Shown: one piece after another, positions 16,325 to 24,470 of the stretch
How the letters are laid out: the number at the start of each line of letters is the position of its first letter
How positions within the stretch are numbered: the first letter of the stretch is position 1
DNA from: HLUCCA09 sp039822045
GTDB taxonomy: Bacteria; Pseudomonadota; Alphaproteobacteria; Rhodobacterales; Rhodobacteraceae
Assembly: GCA_039822045.1 (NCBI GenBank)
Contig: JBCBMY010000008.1
Span: 62,001 to 126,000, forward strand
DNA length: 64,000 nucleotides
Direction of reading: 5' to 3'
Program-made: the position numbers and the translations under genes
Notes under the pieces: model-generated
Databases searched by the model: none
Told to the model about the DNA's origin: nothing
The model's input: the letters and a program-made list of their open reading frames with translations, nothing else

Positions 16325-16422
16325 CCGTTTTCTGATGGTTCGGCGTGGACTCCCCAGTCCGCCGACCCCGTGCTACACCCGCTCGACCACTCGCTCGCCC
16401 ATCCTGCTTCCGACGCTCTAGA

Positions 16423-16845
16423 ATGCTGCGCATCACCGACCACATCACACTTGAGGACTGGGAACTGACCGAGCAATTCGTGCGCGCATCGGGGCCCGGG
16501 GGCCAGAACGTCAACAAAGTGTCGACGGCGGTGGAACTGAGGTTCGAAGCCGCGCGCTCGCCAAACCTGCCGGCGCCGGTGAAGTCGCGTTTGCGCCGTC
16601 TGGCCGGGCGTCGTTGGACGTCGGACGGAGCGATCGTGCTCAAGGTCGACACAACCCGCAGCCAGGCCCGCAACCGTGAGATCGCGCGCGAGCGGCTGGC
16701 CGAACTGGTGGCCAGTGCCGCGGAACGCCCGAAGCGCCGGATCGCCACCAAACCGACGCTGGCGTCCAAGCGGCGGCGGCTCGATGCCAAGTCTCGGCGC
16801 AGCGCGGTCAAGGCCATGCGCGGCCCGGTGGGGGGCGACGAATGA
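16423..16845 (+). CDS. arfB: Alternative ribosome-rescue factor / aminoacyl-tRNA hydrolase
   Basis: A 140-residue release-factor-like protein that hydrolyses peptidyl-tRNA on stalled ribosomes. The catalytic loop is RASGPGGQNVNKVST (GGQ at about residues 27-29), followed by the RF-1 fold and a basic C-terminal tail (KRRRLDAKSRRSAVKAMR) that in ArfB/YaeJ enters the empty mRNA channel. ATG 16423 gives the normal N-terminus; the longer in-frame extension is unlikely. Its stop overlaps the next start (ATGA at 16842-16845). Confidence 0.92.
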   Translation: MLRITDHITLEDWELTEQFVRASGPGGQNVNKVSTAVELRFEAARSPNLPAPVKSRLRRLAGRRWTSDGAIVLKVDTTRSQARNREIARERLAELVASAAERPKRRIATKPTLASKRRRLDAKSRRSAVKAMRGPVGGDE

Positions 16846-17840
16846 GCCCGTCCGACGGGCTGACCCCGTTTCCTGGCCGCCCAACCGACCCGCCCCCGTC
16901 GACGCTCGGTGCCCTGGCTGAAGCCACTCTGGCGGCATGGGGGGGCGCGGAGGCGGCGCCCCGGCTTGTCGTCGACCGCGAAAACGCCGTGTTCGATGTC
17001 GTCGTGCGCGACGGCCTGCGCGGCGCGCTGCGCCTGCACCGTGCGGGCTATCGAAGCCCCGCCGCCATCTCGGCCGAGCTCGGATGGATGGCGGCGCTCG
17101 CGGACCAGGGGTTTCCCTGCCCGACGCCGGTGGCGAGCGACAGCGGGGGGTGGCTCGTCCCGGCGCCAGACGGGCGCGTGGCCAGCCTGGTGACCTGGGT
17201 CGATGCGACGCCGCTGTCGGATATGCCGCAGACGCCCGACCAGTTTCGGCGGCTCGGCGCACTGGCGGCGCGTCTCCATGAAGAGACCGACAGGCTGGCT
17301 CCGCCGACCCGGGCGTTCCCATCGTGGTCGGCCGAGGCGCTTCTGGGCGACGCGCCGGTCTGGGGGCGGTTCTGGGAGAACCCGAGCCTGACCCCCGCCG
17401 AGGCGCAGCTCCTTGGCCATATGCGGTTTGCGGCGCGGGCCCGGCTCGAGGCGCGGGCCCATGGCGACCACGGCCTGATCCATGCGGATCTGTTGTCCGA
17501 CAACATCCTCGACGACGGAACACGGCTCTGGATCATCGATTTCGACGATTCCGGGCGCGGCGAGCGGGCCTACGACCTTGGCACTGCGCTCATCTCGCAT
17601 GTCGAGGATCCGGCCTACCCTGAGCTCGCGGCGGCGCTTGTCGCGGGCTATGCCGGCCGGCGGGGCAGCGTTGCCCGCCTTACGCAGGACCTGCCGCTGT
17701 TCGTCACGCTGCGGGCCCTGGCATCGTGCGGTTGGGTCATGACCCGCTGCGCCGAGGGCGACCCGCTGTGCCGGGCCTATGCCGACCGGGCCCTGCGCCT
17801 GGCCGAGCGCTATCTCTCGCGGGGGCACGAGGAGTTCTGA
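16842..17840 (+). CDS. APH-family phosphotransferase (homoserine kinase II/SrkA-like)
   Basis: A 332-residue aminoglycoside phosphotransferase/choline kinase-fold protein. The Brenner-type catalytic loop GLIHADLLSDNILDDG and the DFG-like metal site WIIDFDDSGRGERAYDLG are clear. In SrkA/YihE and homoserine kinase II the same HxDxxxxN and IDFDD pattern occurs; the substrate here cannot be told. It is translationally coupled to arfB, suggesting a stress or translation-quality context. It converges on pncB 18 bp later. Confidence 0.8.
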   Translation: MSPSDGLTPFPGRPTDPPPSTLGALAEATLAAWGGAEAAPRLVVDRENAVFDVVVRDGLRGALRLHRAGYRSPAAISAELGWMAALADQGFPCPTPVASDSGGWLVPAPDGRVASLVTWVDATPLSDMPQTPDQFRRLGALAARLHEETDRLAPPTRAFPSWSAEALLGDAPVWGRFWENPSLTPAEAQLLGHMRFAARARLEARAHGDHGLIHADLLSDNILDDGTRLWIIDFDDSGRGERAYDLGTALISHVEDPAYPELAAALVAGYAGRRGSVARLTQDLPLFVTLRALASCGWVMTRCAEGDPLCRAYADRALRLAERYLSRGHEEF

Positions 17841-17858
17841 CGCCTCCGACGGGCGCCG

Positions 17859-19151
17859 TCAGACGACCACCGAAATCGGCTCTTGAGCGCCCACGCCGAA
17901 GACGCGCTTGTACCGCGCGATCTCGGCATCGGGCCCCATCGCTTTCATCGGGTTATCCGACAATTTGACGGTCGGGCGCCCGTTGGCCTCGACCGCCTTG
18001 CAGACCAGCGAGAACGGCGCCAGCGCGTCGCCCTTGACCAACCCGCGGAAATCGTTGGTCAGAAGCGTGCCCCAGCCAAAGCTTACCCGCACCCGGCCCG
18101 TGAACTGCCGGTGCAGCTCCACCATCTTGTCGACGTCGAGCCCGTCGGAGAAGATCACAAGCTTCTCCGACGGGTCCTCGCCGCGTTCGCGCCACCAGCG
18201 GATGGCCGTCTCGGCGCCTTCCGCCGGATCGCCTGAATCGATGCGAATGCCCGTCCAGCCCGCCAGCCAGTCTGGCGCCCGCGCCAGGAACCCGGCGGTG
18301 CCATAGGTGTCGGGCAGAATGATGCGCAAGTTGCCGTCATGCTCGCGCTGCCAGTCTGCGAGCACGTCATAGGGCGCCTGCGCCAGCGCCACGTCATCGG
18401 CGGCCAATGCGGCATAGACCATGGGCAGCTCGTGGGCGTTGGTTCCGATCGCCTCGACCTCGCGGCGCATTGCGATCAGGCAGTTCGACGTGCCCACGAA
18501 CGTCTCGCCCAGCCCTTCGATCATCGCCTGAACGCACAAGTCCTGCCACAGGAAGGAATGCCGCCGCCGGGTGCCGAAATCGGCGATCCGAACCGCGTCG
18601 ATCGTCCGCAGCCGCTCGATCTTTTCCCAGAGCTTGGTCATGCCCCTTGCATAAAGGACCTGCAGCTCGAACTTGCCCAGCCGGTGCAGCACCGCGCGGC
18701 CGCGCAGCTCCATCAGGATGGCCAGCGCCGGGATCTCCCACAGCATCACCTCGGGCCAGGCGCCCTCGAACGTCAGCTCATACTGATCGCCCCGCCGCTC
18801 CAGCACGTAGGGCGGCAGGCGAAGGCCCTCGAACCACTCCATGAAATCGGGCCGGAACATCTGCCGCTTGCCATAGAAGGTGTTGCCGCGGAGCCAGGTG
18901 CTTTCGCCGCGCGACAGCGACAGCGAGCGCACATGGTCGAGCTGTTCGCGCAGCTCTCCCTCGTCGATGAGCTTGGCGAGCGGGACCGAGGCGGTGCGGT
19001 TGATCAGGCTGAAGCGCACCTGAGTGTCCGGCTTGTTGTGAAACACCGATTGGCACATCAGGAGCTTGTAGAAGTCGGTGTCGATCAGCGAGCGGACGAT
19101 CGGATCGATCTTCCACTTGTGGTTCCACACCCGCGTGGCAACGTCGACCAT
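17859..19151 (-). CDS. pncB: Nicotinate phosphoribosyltransferase
   Basis: Converts nicotinate, PRPP and ATP to nicotinate mononucleotide in the Preiss-Handler NAD salvage route. The 430-residue protein starts MVDVATRVWNHKWKIDPIVRSLIDTDFYKLLMCQSVF in pieces typical of PncB; FGTRRRHSFLWQD, GTSN, RIDSGDP and FSDGLDVDKMVELH are active-site segments, and FGWGTLLTNDF is the phosphate-binding region. ATG 19151 follows GAGGGAGG. It is 111 bp downstream of pncA on the same strand, making a NAD-salvage pair. Confidence 0.95.
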   Translation of the reverse strand: MVDVATRVWNHKWKIDPIVRSLIDTDFYKLLMCQSVFHNKPDTQVRFSLINRTASVPLAKLIDEGELREQLDHVRSLSLSRGESTWLRGNTFYGKRQMFRPDFMEWFEGLRLPPYVLERRGDQYELTFEGAWPEVMLWEIPALAILMELRGRAVLHRLGKFELQVLYARGMTKLWEKIERLRTIDAVRIADFGTRRRHSFLWQDLCVQAMIEGLGETFVGTSNCLIAMRREVEAIGTNAHELPMVYAALAADDVALAQAPYDVLADWQREHDGNLRIILPDTYGTAGFLARAPDWLAGWTGIRIDSGDPAEGAETAIRWWRERGEDPSEKLVIFSDGLDVDKMVELHRQFTGRVRVSFGWGTLLTNDFRGLVKGDALAPFSLVCKAVEANGRPTVKLSDNPMKAMGPDAEIARYKRVFGVGAQEPISVVV

Positions 19152-19262
19152 GGCCGCCCTCCCTCGTCGACCTCTAACGGGCCGAGGCTATCGCATGCGT
19201 GGGCGGAGTGTCAGCCCCCTGTCGGTTGGGTCCGGGGGCCGCAGGTCCCGTGGCCGGCCTCG

Positions 19263-19862
19263 CTAGTCCCTAAGGGTCACGCCGGCCGCCGACATCGCCG
19301 CGCGCGCGGCGTCCATCGAGCCCATCGCATCGATCCCGCGGCATGCCGGCAGACAGACCTCGGTCTCAAAGCCGGCCCGGGCGGCGTCGACGGCGGAGTA
19401 GTGCACGCAGAAGTCGGTGGCGAGCCCGGTGCAGACGACCTTCGTCACACCCCGGGACCGCAGGTAGCCTTCGAGCCCGGTCGGCGTTGAGTGGTCGTTC
19501 TCGTAGAGCGCGGAATAGCTGTCGATCTCGGAGCGAAAGCCCTTGCGGATCACGATATCGGCGGGATCGGTCTGGAGGTCTGGGTGAAACGCGGCGCCCG
19601 GGCTGCCCTGGATGCAATGATCGGGCCAGAGCACCTGGGTCCCATAGGGCATCTCGATCGTCTCAAGCGGGGCGTGGCCCGGATGCTGGGACGCGAACGA
19701 GGAATGCCCGGGCGGGTGCCAGTCCTGCGTGTAGACGCGCACGGCATAGTCTCCCAGCATGCCGTTGATGACGGGGACGACCGCGTCGCCATCGGGCACG
19801 GCGAGCGCGCCGCCGGCACAGAAATCGTTCTGAACATCGATCACCAATAGCGCCGTTGTCAT
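19263..19862 (-). CDS. pncA: Nicotinamidase
   Basis: Hydrolyses nicotinamide to nicotinate, the substrate of PncB encoded just downstream. A 199-residue isochorismatase-fold protein with the catalytic Asp in LLVIDVQNDFCAGG, metal ligands in YTQDWHPPGHSSF, the WPDHCIQGSPGA segment, the Lys in IRKGF and the nucleophile Cys in GLATDFCVHYSA. ATG 19862 is preceded by CGGAGGA; longer in-frame sequence upstream is antisense to the region before trhO. Confidence 0.94.
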   Translation of the reverse strand: MTTALLVIDVQNDFCAGGALAVPDGDAVVPVINGMLGDYAVRVYTQDWHPPGHSSFASQHPGHAPLETIEMPYGTQVLWPDHCIQGSPGAAFHPDLQTDPADIVIRKGFRSEIDSYSALYENDHSTPTGLEGYLRSRGVTKVVCTGLATDFCVHYSAVDAARAGFETEVCLPACRGIDAMGSMDAARAAMSAAGVTLRD

Positions 19863-20000
19863 CGTGGGTCCTCCGCCGTTCGATTGGGAGACCGTGCGAG
19901 GCCGCGGGCGAGCCGTCAACATCCCCAAGACGTGTCCGCCGGGGTGGCGGCAGGCGTTCGGCGCTTGCCCCCCAGGCCGGCTTTCCCCTATGCCGCCGGC

Positions 20001-20897
20001 ATGCACCATGTCGCCGCCTTCTACCGCTTTGCCGACCTGCCCGACCCCGAAGCCCTGTGCGCACCGCTGCAGGCGCTCGGCGCGGATCATGGCCTTGCGG
20101 GCACGGTTCTGGTGGCGGCCGAGGGCGTGAATGGAACGGTGGCCGGGTCACGCGCTGGTCTCGAGGCCCTGCTGGGGCACCTTCGAGCCTGGCCCGATTG
20201 TGCGGCGCTCGATGGCAAGTGGTCGACCGCCGCCGAGATGCCGTTCTCGCGGTTCAAGGTGCGGCTGAAGCGCGAGATCGTCACGATGGGGCGGGCCGAC
20301 ATCCGCCCCGCCAATGGCACCGGAACCTATGTGCCGCCCGCGGCGTGGAACGCACTGATCTCGGACCCCGACACCGTGACGATCGACACGCGCAACGCCT
20401 ATGAAACGCGGATCGGCAGCTTTGAGGGCGCGCTGGACCCGGAGATCGAGAGCTTCGGCGATTTCCCGGCATGGTGGGCCGCTCACCGTGACCGGTTCGC
20501 CGGCAAGCGTATCGCGATGTTCTGCACCGGCGGCATCCGCTGCGAGAAGTCGACGGCGCTCCTGCGTGCCGAGGGTCGCGAGGTCTACCACCTCGAGGGC
20601 GGAATTCTGAGATATCTCGAAGAGGTGCCCGAGCCCGACAGCCTTTGGCACGGCGAGTGCTTCGTCTTCGACCAGCGCGTGGCATTGGGCCACGGCCTGG
20701 CCGAGGGCGATGCACAGCTTTGCCATGCCTGCCGCCGGCCCGTGACCCAAGCCGACATGGTTAGCCCGGACTGGGAACAGGGCGTGAGCTGCCCGCTCTG
20801 CATTTCCGAGTTCAGCGACGCGGATCGGGAGCGGTTCCGCGAGCGGCAGCGTCAGATTGCGCTGGCGGCCGCGCGGGGCGCCCGCCACCTCGCGTAG
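20001..20897 (+). CDS. trhO: tRNA uridine(34) hydroxylase, rhodanese-like
   Basis: A 298-residue YceA/TrhO family protein that forms 5-hydroxyuridine at tRNA position 34. An N-terminal acylphosphatase-like domain (residues 1-100) is followed by a rhodanese domain with active-site loop MFCTGGIRCEKSTA (Cys near residue 176) and a C-terminal Cys-rich tail (LCHACRRPV and SCPLCISEF) as in longer TrhO proteins. ATG 20001 gives the standard MHHVAAFYRFADLPD start. Divergent from pncA. Confidence 0.9.
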   Translation: MHHVAAFYRFADLPDPEALCAPLQALGADHGLAGTVLVAAEGVNGTVAGSRAGLEALLGHLRAWPDCAALDGKWSTAAEMPFSRFKVRLKREIVTMGRADIRPANGTGTYVPPAAWNALISDPDTVTIDTRNAYETRIGSFEGALDPEIESFGDFPAWWAAHRDRFAGKRIAMFCTGGIRCEKSTALLRAEGREVYHLEGGILRYLEEVPEPDSLWHGECFVFDQRVALGHGLAEGDAQLCHACRRPVTQADMVSPDWEQGVSCPLCISEFSDADRERFRERQRQIALAAARGARHLA

Positions 20898-20925
20898 CTC
20901 GCGCCACGGGGGGGCAACGGCCGAA

Positions 20926-21732
20926 ATGGATGTTCTGTTCTTCATTGTGGCCAAGGCGGGCGGCTTCCTCCTCAGGCCCGAAACGCTGCTCGTCTTGCTG
21001 CTTGCGGCCGGCCCGCTGGCCGTTTGGCTGGGCAGGCCGCGCCTTGGCCAGCGGATGTCGATGGTGGGCCTTGTCGCGGTGCTGGTCATCGCTTTCACGC
21101 CCATTGCTCAGGTGCTTTATCGGCCCTTGGAGCTTCGCTTTCCGGCCACGCCAGAACTGGCAACGCCGCCCGTCGGGATTCTCATTCTTGGCGGCGGCGA
21201 AGAGTTCGGCCCGGCCGGCACGCCGCCGCAGCTCAACCCGGCGGGCGAGCGCTATACCGAGGCCATCGCCCTTGCCCACCGCTATCCGGATGCGTTCGTG
21301 ATGTTCACGGGCGGGCGCGCCACGATCCGGCTCGGCGACGGCCGCAATGCCCGCCACGCCGCCACCGTATTCCGGCGCTCTGGCATCGAGGCGGAGCGGG
21401 TCGCGCTCGAGACGACCTCTCGCAACACCGTGGAGAACGCCGAGAAGGGCCTGCCGCTGCGCCCGCCGGGCACCGAGAAGGGGCCCTGGCTTTTCGTCAC
21501 GTCCGCCTGGCACATGCCGCGGGCGCTTGGCACATTCTGCGCCGCGGGCTGGGAAGGCCTGGTGCCGTGGCCCACGGATTTCCGCCATCATCAGGGCGGG
21601 TTTCGCCTGAGATTCGCGGATAACCTGCTTGCGCTGAATCTCGTGGCGAAGGAATGGTTGGGTCTTGTCGGATACCGCGCGACCGGGCGGACCGACGAGT
21701 TGATGCCCTCTGGGTGCCCGCCGACCGAGTAA
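20926..21732 (+). CDS. YdcF/SanA-like DUF218 membrane protein
   Basis: A 268-residue protein with two N-terminal hydrophobic spans (residues 3-35 and 45-65) and a DUF218 domain: GILILGGGEEF, TEAIALAHRYPDAFVMFTGG, ERVALETTSRNTVENAE and FVTSAWHMPRALGTF. These match ElyC/SanA/YdcF-type proteins linked to envelope integrity or lipid carrier metabolism in E. coli; biochemical function is unclear. ATG 20926 is 28 bp after trhO. Confidence 0.85.
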   Translation: MDVLFFIVAKAGGFLLRPETLLVLLLAAGPLAVWLGRPRLGQRMSMVGLVAVLVIAFTPIAQVLYRPLELRFPATPELATPPVGILILGGGEEFGPAGTPPQLNPAGERYTEAIALAHRYPDAFVMFTGGRATIRLGDGRNARHAATVFRRSGIEAERVALETTSRNTVENAEKGLPLRPPGTEKGPWLFVTSAWHMPRALGTFCAAGWEGLVPWPTDFRHHQGGFRLRFADNLLALNLVAKEWLGLVGYRATGRTDELMPSGCPPTE

Positions 21733-21757
21733 GGGGAGCGGATGCCGGGCGGCCCGG

Positions 21758-24343
21758 CTAGCGCCCCTCACCATCGGGCATGTCGACGCCCCGGATCTGG
21801 CCTTCGTCGGCGCGCTTGGGGTCTTCCGTTTCGGATGGCGCGTCGGCCGTCTTTGCACCGGCGGCGGCCCAGGCACTCGCCTCGGTCTGTGCCCGATGCC
21901 GGCGCTCCACGGCAAGGTGTAGCGCGGGTGCCCGCCCTGCCTTGTCCTCGCCGAAATAGACCGTTTGATGCGGGAAGGGGATTTCGATCCCCCGCTCGTC
22001 GAAGATCCGCTTCATGATGCGGTTGTACTCCCGCCCGACGCCCCATTGCTGGCCCGGCACCGTCTTGATCCGCGCCCGCATCTGAACCTCGCTCGCGCCG
22101 AACGAATTGAGCCCGAACCACTCCAGATCGCCCAGCACATGCTCGCCGAACTCTTCGTCGGCCCGCAGCTCCTCGAACCCGTCGAACATGGCCTGTTTCA
22201 CGTCCTCGAAATTTTCGCGGTAGGCCACGCCCATATCGGCCACGTGATAGCCGTAACCGCGCATGAAGTTCGACACTTTGGCGGCCGAACTGAACGGGAT
22301 CACATGCACGACGCCCGAGAGATCGCGCAGCGTCACCGACCGCACAGTCAGCTTCTCCACGGTTCCCACGGTGCCACCCACCTCCACCACATCGCCCACG
22401 TTCATTGCATTCTCGGCCTGGATGAACACGCCCGAAAAGATGTCTTCGACCATGCGCTGGGCCCCGAAGGAGATCGCCAGACCGATCACACCGGCCGACG
22501 CGATGAGCGGGCCGACATTCATCCCGAGCTGCGCCAGCGATGTGATGAAGCCGATGATCACAAGGGCCACGGTGACGGCGTTTTTCATCAACGTCAGCAG
22601 GGTGATCTCCCGCGGCGTCGGCACGCTGCCCACGAAGGGATTGAGCTTGTAGTCGACCCAGCTTGTCATCGCCAGCCATACCAGGGACAGGAGCAGTACG
22701 ATCAGCAGCACGCTGAAGAGCCCGCTCGACACCCGTTCGGCAAAGCCCGACGACAGTAGGCCCCCGAGGCTCGACACACCGAGCACATCGAGCAGCACGA
22801 GGGCCGCGAGCACGAGGATCACCAGGCGCAAGAGCCGCAGCAGCGCCGGCACAAGCTGGTTGAGGCGTTCTTCCAAGAGCGGCAGGCGCTGGCTTACGAT
22901 CGCGGGCACGCGAAGCCGGCGCGACGACCCCTCGCTCAACGCCGAGACGAGCATTGCCGTGACCGCAACGATCCCGATCACCTGCGCCGTCACCCAGAGG
23001 ATCGGCAGGAGCACGTTGCCGGGCTGGGTCAGAACCAAGCCGTTGACATAGATGAGGTAGGTCAGGACCGGCCAGTGCCAGCGCCGCGCGAGCGGTCGCA
23101 CCATGTCCTTGACCGCGCCCTCGGCGTCAGGAGAGACAAGGGTCGCAGCGACCTCTTTCCGGTGGTGCAAGACGTAGACGATGAAGCCGAAGACCACGAT
23201 CGACGACAAAACCGCCGACACCGACCGCCCGACAAAGACCGACATTTCGGCCGTGATCACGGGAACGACCAGGAACTGGCCGTAGCAGATCACAAAGACC
23301 GCCACGTTGGAGATCCGCCAGATGCTCTGCACCGCGGCCTCGCTCAGCGGGATCAGCCGCACCTCTTCCATGCGCGGAGACAGCAGGAAGCGCATTACGA
23401 TCCGGGCGGTCTCGACGGCGGCAAACGCGTTGACAAAGAGCGCCTGGCTCTGGCTGAGCTCCGGCGTGCCCTCGGCATCACCGCCGATGAGCCCGACCGC
23501 CAGCAAGAGAAACGTCCCGACAAAGATCGTCAGCGGCAGGACGATGGCGTCGATCGTGCTGGCAAGGATGCGCAGGCCGACCTTCCAGACGAACGACGCG
23601 CCGTCCGCAGCCCGTGCGATGCTGCGTCGGGGGAACCGCGCGATGAACCGGAACACGATCAGCATCCCATAGAGAAAGACGCCCATCTTGCCGGCCTCGA
23701 TGGCCACGCGCCCCATCACTTCGCTTTCGAAGGCCCGGAGAGACAGTTCAAGCGTGTGGGGGATCCGATGGAGCCTGAGCCAGAACCCCTCGATGTCGCT
23801 CCATATCTTGTTGGCGATGGTGCGGGTGAAGGTCATGGCGCGGCCACCGAAGGTCAGATTGGCCCCCGGTGTGGGGCTGTCCGGCTCGGCATCCGCGATC
23901 GTCTCGGCGGGGGCGGCATCTTGGGCGCTGCCTCGTTCAATCGAACCGGACCCTGTGACCGTTGCCGGGTCGAGCCCGCCGGGGTCATCTGTCGTAGCGG
24001 CTGCGGCTTGTCGTTCGAGCTCTGAGATCAGGGCCTCGCGGGCGGCATCGTCTCGCAACAGGTCGATCAATGCCTGCGTCGGGGCTGCGGTGCTCGGGGT
24101 CGCCGTGTCCTGCGTCCCCGTATTCGGGGGGGCGGTCGTTTCGCTGCCCGGGCTCGTGGCAGCGCCGTCGCCTTGTTCGGCGGGCGGAGTGTCTGCCGAT
24201 CCGTTCTCCTCTTGCGTCGTGATCCCGCCGAGCCCCCCGGGGAGGCCGGGGATCGGAAGCCCCTGCGCATGCAACTCGGGCGCCGGCATGCCGCTGGCGA
24301 GAGCTACGAAGAGAGCGACGACAAGATGACGGATCAAGAGCAT
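21758..24343 (-). CDS. Large MscS-family mechanosensitive channel
   Basis: An 861-residue inner-membrane channel. A signal peptide (residues 1-27) is followed by a Thr/Ala/Pro-rich acidic periplasmic segment (about 30-150), about nine to eleven membrane spans, and a C-terminal MscS core: LIASAGVIGLAISFGAQRMVEDIFSGVFIQ is the pore helix plus beta-domain entry, then NVGDVVEVGGTVGTVEKLTVRSVTLRD. The C-terminal tail after IPFPHQTVYFG is low complexity. The size resembles YbiO/YjeP-type channels. ATG 24343 has a GGGAGG site; the frame extends upstream antisense to hydA. Confidence 0.9.
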   Translation of the reverse strand: MLLIRHLVVALFVALASGMPAPELHAQGLPIPGLPGGLGGITTQEENGSADTPPAEQGDGAATSPGSETTAPPNTGTQDTATPSTAAPTQALIDLLRDDAAREALISELERQAAAATTDDPGGLDPATVTGSGSIERGSAQDAAPAETIADAEPDSPTPGANLTFGGRAMTFTRTIANKIWSDIEGFWLRLHRIPHTLELSLRAFESEVMGRVAIEAGKMGVFLYGMLIVFRFIARFPRRSIARAADGASFVWKVGLRILASTIDAIVLPLTIFVGTFLLLAVGLIGGDAEGTPELSQSQALFVNAFAAVETARIVMRFLLSPRMEEVRLIPLSEAAVQSIWRISNVAVFVICYGQFLVVPVITAEMSVFVGRSVSAVLSSIVVFGFIVYVLHHRKEVAATLVSPDAEGAVKDMVRPLARRWHWPVLTYLIYVNGLVLTQPGNVLLPILWVTAQVIGIVAVTAMLVSALSEGSSRRLRVPAIVSQRLPLLEERLNQLVPALLRLLRLVILVLAALVLLDVLGVSSLGGLLSSGFAERVSSGLFSVLLIVLLLSLVWLAMTSWVDYKLNPFVGSVPTPREITLLTLMKNAVTVALVIIGFITSLAQLGMNVGPLIASAGVIGLAISFGAQRMVEDIFSGVFIQAENAMNVGDVVEVGGTVGTVEKLTVRSVTLRDLSGVVHVIPFSSAAKVSNFMRGYGYHVADMGVAYRENFEDVKQAMFDGFEELRADEEFGEHVLGDLEWFGLNSFGASEVQMRARIKTVPGQQWGVGREYNRIMKRIFDERGIEIPFPHQTVYFGEDKAGRAPALHLAVERRHRAQTEASAWAAAGAKTADAPSETEDPKRADEGQIRGVDMPDGEGR

Positions 24344-24470
24344 AGAGTGCCTCCCGCTCCGCACCTGCCATGCGCCCGCGCGGTGCTGCAAGGGCGCGCA
24401 GTGCGGCCTTGGCCATTGCGGCGCCGCCGTGCCTGTCCAAAACTCCCCCGGACAGGCGAACGGAGGGCGC

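Larger units (their letters stand above)
16121..16327 (+). ncRNA. Candidate small mRNA/regulatory RNA upstream of arfB
   Basis: A compact unit in the 327-bp gap before arfB. It contains a full anti-SD-matching ribosome site (16142-16157), an 18-codon ORF (16157-16213), a perfect GGTGGC-AGAC-GCCACC hairpin (16224-16239) and a strong intrinsic terminator (16297-16324). The 5' end is only estimated. It could be a stand-alone small mRNA, a dual-function RNA, or an attenuating leader for arfB. Confidence 0.5.

Noticed and set aside
16149..16421. 90-residue ORF running through the small transcript and terminator
   Set aside because: It reads through the intrinsic terminator in another frame and lacks conserved features.
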